A stretch of 64,000 nucleotides of DNA from a virus, in the IMG/VR virus record IMGVR_UViG_3300042863_001519, positions 1 through 64,000 of that record, one strand, 5' to 3'. Below are positions 61,214-64,000 of the stretch, piece by piece (position 1 is the first letter of the stretch; the number at the start of each line of letters is the position of its first letter). Position numbers and translations under genes: made by a program. The notes below the pieces were generated by a model that ran no database searches, was not told the origin of the DNA, and worked only from the letters and a program-made list of their open reading frames with translations.

Positions 61214-61561
61214 TTAGCATTCAGCACTTTGGTTCTCCAAGCTATTGAGTTCACACTCATTACGAGCATCTTCCATTTCTTTAAACATCTTCTTTAGCCT
61301 TATCTTCTCTTCAAGAATAAAAGCATTTCTAATCTCTTCCTCAAAGCCAGCTTGTTCTCTTTCCTGTTGTATAGCCTCACGTATCAGAACACACGTACTA
61401 GCTATAGCCATAAAGCTTAGTAATCCTACCCATATCCAGATGTCAACAATAGCATGTTCATACTGCTTCTTACATGTAACATCAATAGCAGCTAAGTTCA
61501 TTGCTAGTACAAGCAGTACCAATACAACTGTGTAGGCATTCAAAAACGTACTTCTTTTCAT
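61214..61561 (-). CDS. membrane protein with cytoplasmic coiled coil, 115 aa
   Basis: Two membrane segments (NAYTVVLVLLVLAMNLAAI near residue 10-27 and WIWVGLLSFMAIASTCVL near residue 43-60) followed by a charged coiled coil (REAIQQEREQAGFEEEIRNAF). Function unknown. Confidence 0.6.
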   Translation of the reverse strand: MKRSTFLNAYTVVLVLLVLAMNLAAIDVTCKKQYEHAIVDIWIWVGLLSFMAIASTCVLIREAIQQEREQAGFEEEIRNAFILEEKIRLKKMFKEMEDARNECELNSLENQSAEC

Positions 61562-61595
61562 TTGTTTTATATATTAAAGGTTAAACAATACTATA

Positions 61596-61628
61596 CTAAA
61601 AAGAAACAGGTGCTTATAGTGCACCTGT
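61596..61628 (-). terminator. rho-independent terminator containing a stop codon in its loop
   Basis: 8-bp stem ACAGGTGC/GCACCTGT (61606-61613 and 61621-61628) with a 7-base loop that holds the TAA of the 31-aa frame, then TTCTTTTTAG on the minus strand. Confidence 0.7.
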
Positions 61629-61709
61629 CTCCATTAACCATATCATCTCTGCAATAGCTACTGCATCAATCTCAGCTTGCTCAAGAGCTATATCTCTATT
61701 AGATACCAT
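61614..61709 (-). CDS. possible small protein, 31 aa
   Basis: Reads MVSNRDIALEQAEIDAVAIA and ends MIWLMETGAL, with protein-like composition. Its stop is in the loop of a good terminator, which argues that the frame is real. No recognised function. Confidence 0.4.
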   Translation of the reverse strand: MVSNRDIALEQAEIDAVAIAEMIWLMETGAL

Positions 61710-61771
61710 AGTAAAGCCACTTTTTATTGGGCTATAGCATGGCTATAGTAAAATATAATAGTTTCTTTGTT

Positions 61772-61800
61772 AAAAAGAATAGAGAACATTACTGTTCTCT
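61772..61800 (-). terminator. rho-independent terminator ending the structured RNA
   Basis: Perfect 8-bp stem AGAGAACA/TGTTCTCT (61781-61788 and 61793-61800) with a 4-base loop and ATTCTTTTT after it on the minus strand. Confidence 0.75.
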
Positions 61801-62000
61801 ATCCCTAACTCTTGGTAGGAAGCCACTCCTTGTTTACGGTTCTTACATCTCCAAGGCAAGTAAGGAGAACGCCTCTGATTTAAAAAACATGACGTTTCAG
61901 TTTTTATGAGTTATACACAAACTCTCATCTGAAACTTGGCTAGGGGGATACCCCTGCTACAGTAGTGAAGCCGTGCAATATTATAGTTAGGCATATACCT
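61781..62000 (-). ncRNA. candidate structured non-coding RNA, about 220 nt
   Basis: The gene-poor stretch 61710-62056 carries on its minus strand a chain of stable hairpins: AGGGG/CCCCT with a 4-base loop, GTTTCAG/CTGAAAC enclosing ATGAG/CTCAT, and the 61781 terminator at the end. An AT-rich TATAATATTG is upstream. No reading frame fits. It may be a regulatory RNA or a leader; boundaries are approximate. Confidence 0.4.
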
Positions 62001-62056
62001 TCTCTAATATACAACTAGCTATTTGATACAGGTACCGAAAAGGAGGGTCAAAATTT

Positions 62057-62707
62057 TTAGAAAAAGTTTTTTTGAATACCATACTCTGCCATTAGTAAAG
62101 CTATTTCTCTCTCAAGGTGGTAGTAGTGTTGTTTGTTGTATCTTGTTAAGGGTATTCCGTTGTTGCTGCAGAACTTATCTTTTAGGGTGTCTTTTTCTTT
62201 TTGCTGTGGTGTGCAGTGGGAGCTTTGGCCATCATATTCTATCATGTGTATCCCTTTAGAAGTTAGTATCAGAAAGTCGTACCTGGCATATCCATACTCA
62301 GTAAACTTTAATCCTTCAAATGCTACCTCCCGGTACCAATCTACTTTGTACTTGTTCAACTCCTGTACTATTAACTTCTCTGCTTCACTAATCTGATTCT
62401 GTGCACGATCAACTACAAACCAATCTAATGGTCTCTTTACAGAACCTGCAACATTCCTGATTGTAGTACCAGCACCCTTTCTTTTAGCACCAAAGTATTT
62501 TCTTGCTTTTGCCATCTTTTTTTCTTTCTCTTTCTCTTTCTCCTTTTCCTTCTCGTGCCGGTTAGAAATTGTAACTAACTCCTCATGCTTTTTCTGAGTA
62601 ATACTTTTAGATGAATCAAATCTACTACTAGCAATACTGCCATTAGAATTACTCAACAGATAAAGAACAATAATACATATTACAAGCACAGTTATCACAA
62701 AAGCCAT
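62057..62707 (-). CDS. membrane-anchored PD-(D/E)XK (VSR-like) nuclease
   Basis: 216 aa. N-terminal transmembrane helix (FVITVLVICIIVLYLLS), then a Ser-rich linker and a Lys-Glu repeat (EKEKEKEKEKKM), then a basic stretch (AKARKYFGAKRKGAG) and a C-terminal nuclease-like domain: WYREVAFEGLKFTEYGYARYDFLIL, HMIEYDGQSSH, and DKFCSNNGIPLTRY. The IEYDGxxH and later D..K motifs match the VSR/DUF559-type fold. A nuclease tethered to the inner membrane could attack incoming DNA (superinfection exclusion) or process host DNA. A TACCTTTG promoter lies 15 bases before the ATG. Confidence 0.7.
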   Translation of the reverse strand: MAFVITVLVICIIVLYLLSNSNGSIASSRFDSSKSITQKKHEELVTISNRHEKEKEKEKEKEKKMAKARKYFGAKRKGAGTTIRNVAGSVKRPLDWFVVDRAQNQISEAEKLIVQELNKYKVDWYREVAFEGLKFTEYGYARYDFLILTSKGIHMIEYDGQSSHCTPQQKEKDTLKDKFCSNNGIPLTRYNKQHYYHLEREIALLMAEYGIQKNFF

Positions 62708-62722
62708 AAAAAATATTTTTTA

Positions 62723-62730
62723 CAAAGGTA
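62723..62730 (-). promoter_or_regulatory. -7 promoter element (TACCTTTG)
   Basis: Exact TAnnTTTG on the minus strand, 15 bases before the ATG of the membrane-anchored nuclease, in the divergent gap toward the rightward genes. Confidence 0.55.
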
Positions 62731-62808
62731 TTGTTATTTCCGAAATAGTTATATCTTTACACAAGAAATGTTTATTGCACATTTAAAATGTATACACAAA
62801 AATAGTTT

Positions 62809-63231
62809 ATGGAAGAGAAAAAACTTAAAAGGCCGACAGTAAGAGAACAGTTTGCAACAGGGCCTGAGCAAACAGAACAGAAAGCTCCAATGAGCAAAGA
62901 AGACACGATAAAGTTCTATGAGGAGAACTTACCTTTTATGAGAATGCAGGATGAGTATGAGAAACTTGCATTTGGATTTGCAGAAAGGAAAGTTGAACAT
63001 CTTGAACTACAGGTTCGTGAACTAGAAGCTATTGGTTATTTGAGTCAGTGGAAAGCTGGTCAAGACGAAGCTAAAAGAAGACAAGAGCACGAAGAAAAAA
63101 TGAAAGCTGAGTGGGATGCTATGACACCTGAGCAACAAGATGAATATCGTAAACAAGCCGAAGCTAATCTTGCAGAGATGCAGAACCAAGCAACAGAAGC
63201 AGCAAAGTTATCTAATCAAACAATAAGCTAG
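62809..63231 (+). CDS. hypothetical charged coiled-coil protein, 140 aa
   Basis: First gene of the rightward module. Basic/acidic coiled coil, with EKLAFGFAERKVEHLELQVREL and a long charged helix (GQDEAKRRQEHEEKMKAEWDAM). No signal. Function unknown; possibly a scaffold-like or regulatory protein. Confidence 0.55.
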   Translation: MEEKKLKRPTVREQFATGPEQTEQKAPMSKEDTIKFYEENLPFMRMQDEYEKLAFGFAERKVEHLELQVRELEAIGYLSQWKAGQDEAKRRQEHEEKMKAEWDAMTPEQQDEYRKQAEANLAEMQNQATEAAKLSNQTIS

Positions 63232-63233
63232 TT

Positions 63234-63509
63234 ATGATTAATGAGCTGAGAGAGTTTGAATATGATATTATTGAAAGCATGGGTTACGTTATCTATGATG
63301 AGATAGGTCGGAAGCAGAATGGTGATACTACCTGGTCCAAAGTTATTAAAGAGGATCAAATGTTTATAGTAACTGGTACCAGATACTCACAAGGAGGTGA
63401 AAAGAAAGAGTACCGGGAACTATATGACAGTGCAGAAGATTTTAAACTTGGTAAGTTAAGTAACGGTGAAAAGCAGAATGAGAATGAGAAAGAGAAAGAG
63501 AATGAATAG
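63234..63509 (+). CDS. hypothetical protein, 91 aa
   Basis: Alpha/beta N-terminus (REFEYDIIESMGYVIYDEIG) and a Lys-Glu-Asn-rich tail. Starts three bases after the upstream stop. Function unknown. Confidence 0.55.
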   Translation: MINELREFEYDIIESMGYVIYDEIGRKQNGDTTWSKVIKEDQMFIVTGTRYSQGGEKKEYRELYDSAEDFKLGKLSNGEKQNENEKEKENE

Positions 63510-63529
63510 TATTAAAATAGGAACCAACA

Positions 63530-63907
63530 ATGGCTGAAGTACAAGTAGTAAAATGGAACAAGACAATTCCCAATATGGAGAAACCGGATATTATTCGGTT
63601 TCAGTTTATGGTGCATTGTTATATCCAGAAGACTGCTAACATTAGTCCTGCACTTCTTGATTGTCTAACTTTATTGGGCACATTAGGAAGTGCAGAACTT
63701 CTGCCATTTTGTGAGATGCTTACAAAACAAGGTATATTTCAAAGTATACAAAGTAGCAGAAATGCCATTACTCGTTTACAGGATAAGAACCTTATCATAA
63801 AAGAGGGCAGGAATAAAAAGTTACTCAAAGTTCACCCTGATGTAAAAATATACAACAAGGGTAATGTATTGGTTGATATAAAATGTTTTAGTCCAGATAG
63901 AGCATGA
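63530..63907 (+). CDS. winged-helix-like protein, 125 aa
   Basis: The segment GIFQSIQSSRNAITRLQDKNLIIKEGRNKK looks like the recognition helix and wing of a winged helix-turn-helix, with a preceding helix (SAELLPFCEMLTKQ). Probably DNA-binding, perhaps regulating the virion genes downstream. Its stop TGA overlaps the next ATG. Confidence 0.6.
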   Translation: MAEVQVVKWNKTIPNMEKPDIIRFQFMVHCYIQKTANISPALLDCLTLLGTLGSAELLPFCEMLTKQGIFQSIQSSRNAITRLQDKNLIIKEGRNKKLLKVHPDVKIYNKGNVLVDIKCFSPDRA

Positions 63908-64000
63908 CACCAACTAAAGTAAAAGACTTGATTCCTGAGGTTGCAAAAAAACTAGGAATACCAGAAGAGCATCTTGCTGCAATGTATTCGTTCTACATTA
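63904..64000 (+). CDS. start of next gene, truncated by the window
   Basis: ATG at 63904 overlaps the previous stop as ATGA. About 32 codons are seen: MTPTKVKDLIPEVAKKLGIP then a helix with EEHLAAMYSFYI. Probably a small helical protein of the virion module; function cannot be judged. Confidence 0.55.
   Translation, partial: MTPTKVKDLIPEVAKKLGIPEEHLAAMYSFYI

Noticed and set aside
1-64000. Stop-codon reassignment as in some crAss-like phages
   Set aside because: Genes end with all three stop codons and the long frames show no in-frame TAG or TGA, so the standard code fits.
1-64000. CRISPR array or insertion sequence
   Set aside because: No regularly spaced direct repeats and no transposase-like gene were seen.

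Overview
The window is part of a tailed-phage genome that looks like a large crAss-like phage (Crassvirales) of a Bacteroidetes host. The main evidence is a giant rightward protein with the crAss-type RNA polymerase active site (an SGTDFDLDK block) fused to other enzymatic domains. A second giant virion-type protein, a family B DNA polymerase, a RecA, a uracil-DNA glycosylase, a DnaB-type helicase and a DnaG-like primase support it. Genes lack Shine-Dalgarno sequences, have A-rich upstream regions, and several are preceded by the Bacteroidetes -7 promoter element TAnnTTTG. TAA, TAG and TGA all act as stops, so no stop-codon reassignment is visible.

Layout. Bases 1-15632 (+) hold two giant proteins; the first runs in from outside the window. 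Bases 15622-18212 are a mixed-strand patch with a holin-like protein, a GH24 lysozyme and a divergent uracil-DNA glycosylase paralogue. Bases 18181-62707 are one long leftward block of about 90 mostly overlapping genes: recombination and nucleotide metabolism (HNH, RecA, PD-(D/E)XK nucleases, MazG), many small accessory genes (23-33 kb), the replication core (primase, SSB-like protein, Sak4-like ATPase, helicase, DNA polymerase B; 33-42 kb), host-interaction-type genes (SPFH lipoprotein, ParB-like, GHKL ATPase; 45-49.6 kb), and further accessory genes. From 62809 the genes run rightward again, probably into the virion module. The divergent end (59.7-62.8 kb) is gene-poor and holds a perfect parS-like palindrome, short repeats and structured RNA candidates.

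The block is crowded with self-splicing and homing elements. The replicative helicase is broken inside its P-loop by what looks like a split intein, with a free-standing HNH endonuclease gene between the halves. The GHKL ATPase gene is interrupted by a group I intron carrying an HNH gene; splicing restores the frame exactly. A GIY-YIG endonuclease follows the DNA polymerase. These three endonuclease genes share TAnnTTTG-N4-ATG, which predicts leaderless transcripts from host-type promoters.

The other main discovery is a phage-encoded tmRNA at 54054-54420 (-). It has a 7-bp acceptor stem with G3-U70, a canonical D-loop, a pseudoknot, a resume codon in an E. coli-like context, and an unusually long 29-residue tag. 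An HNH gene beside it is followed by a second tRNA/tmRNA-like 3' end. A leader RNA at 45.0-45.3 kb has the mutually exclusive pairings of an attenuator. All assignments come from reading the sequence; no database search was run.
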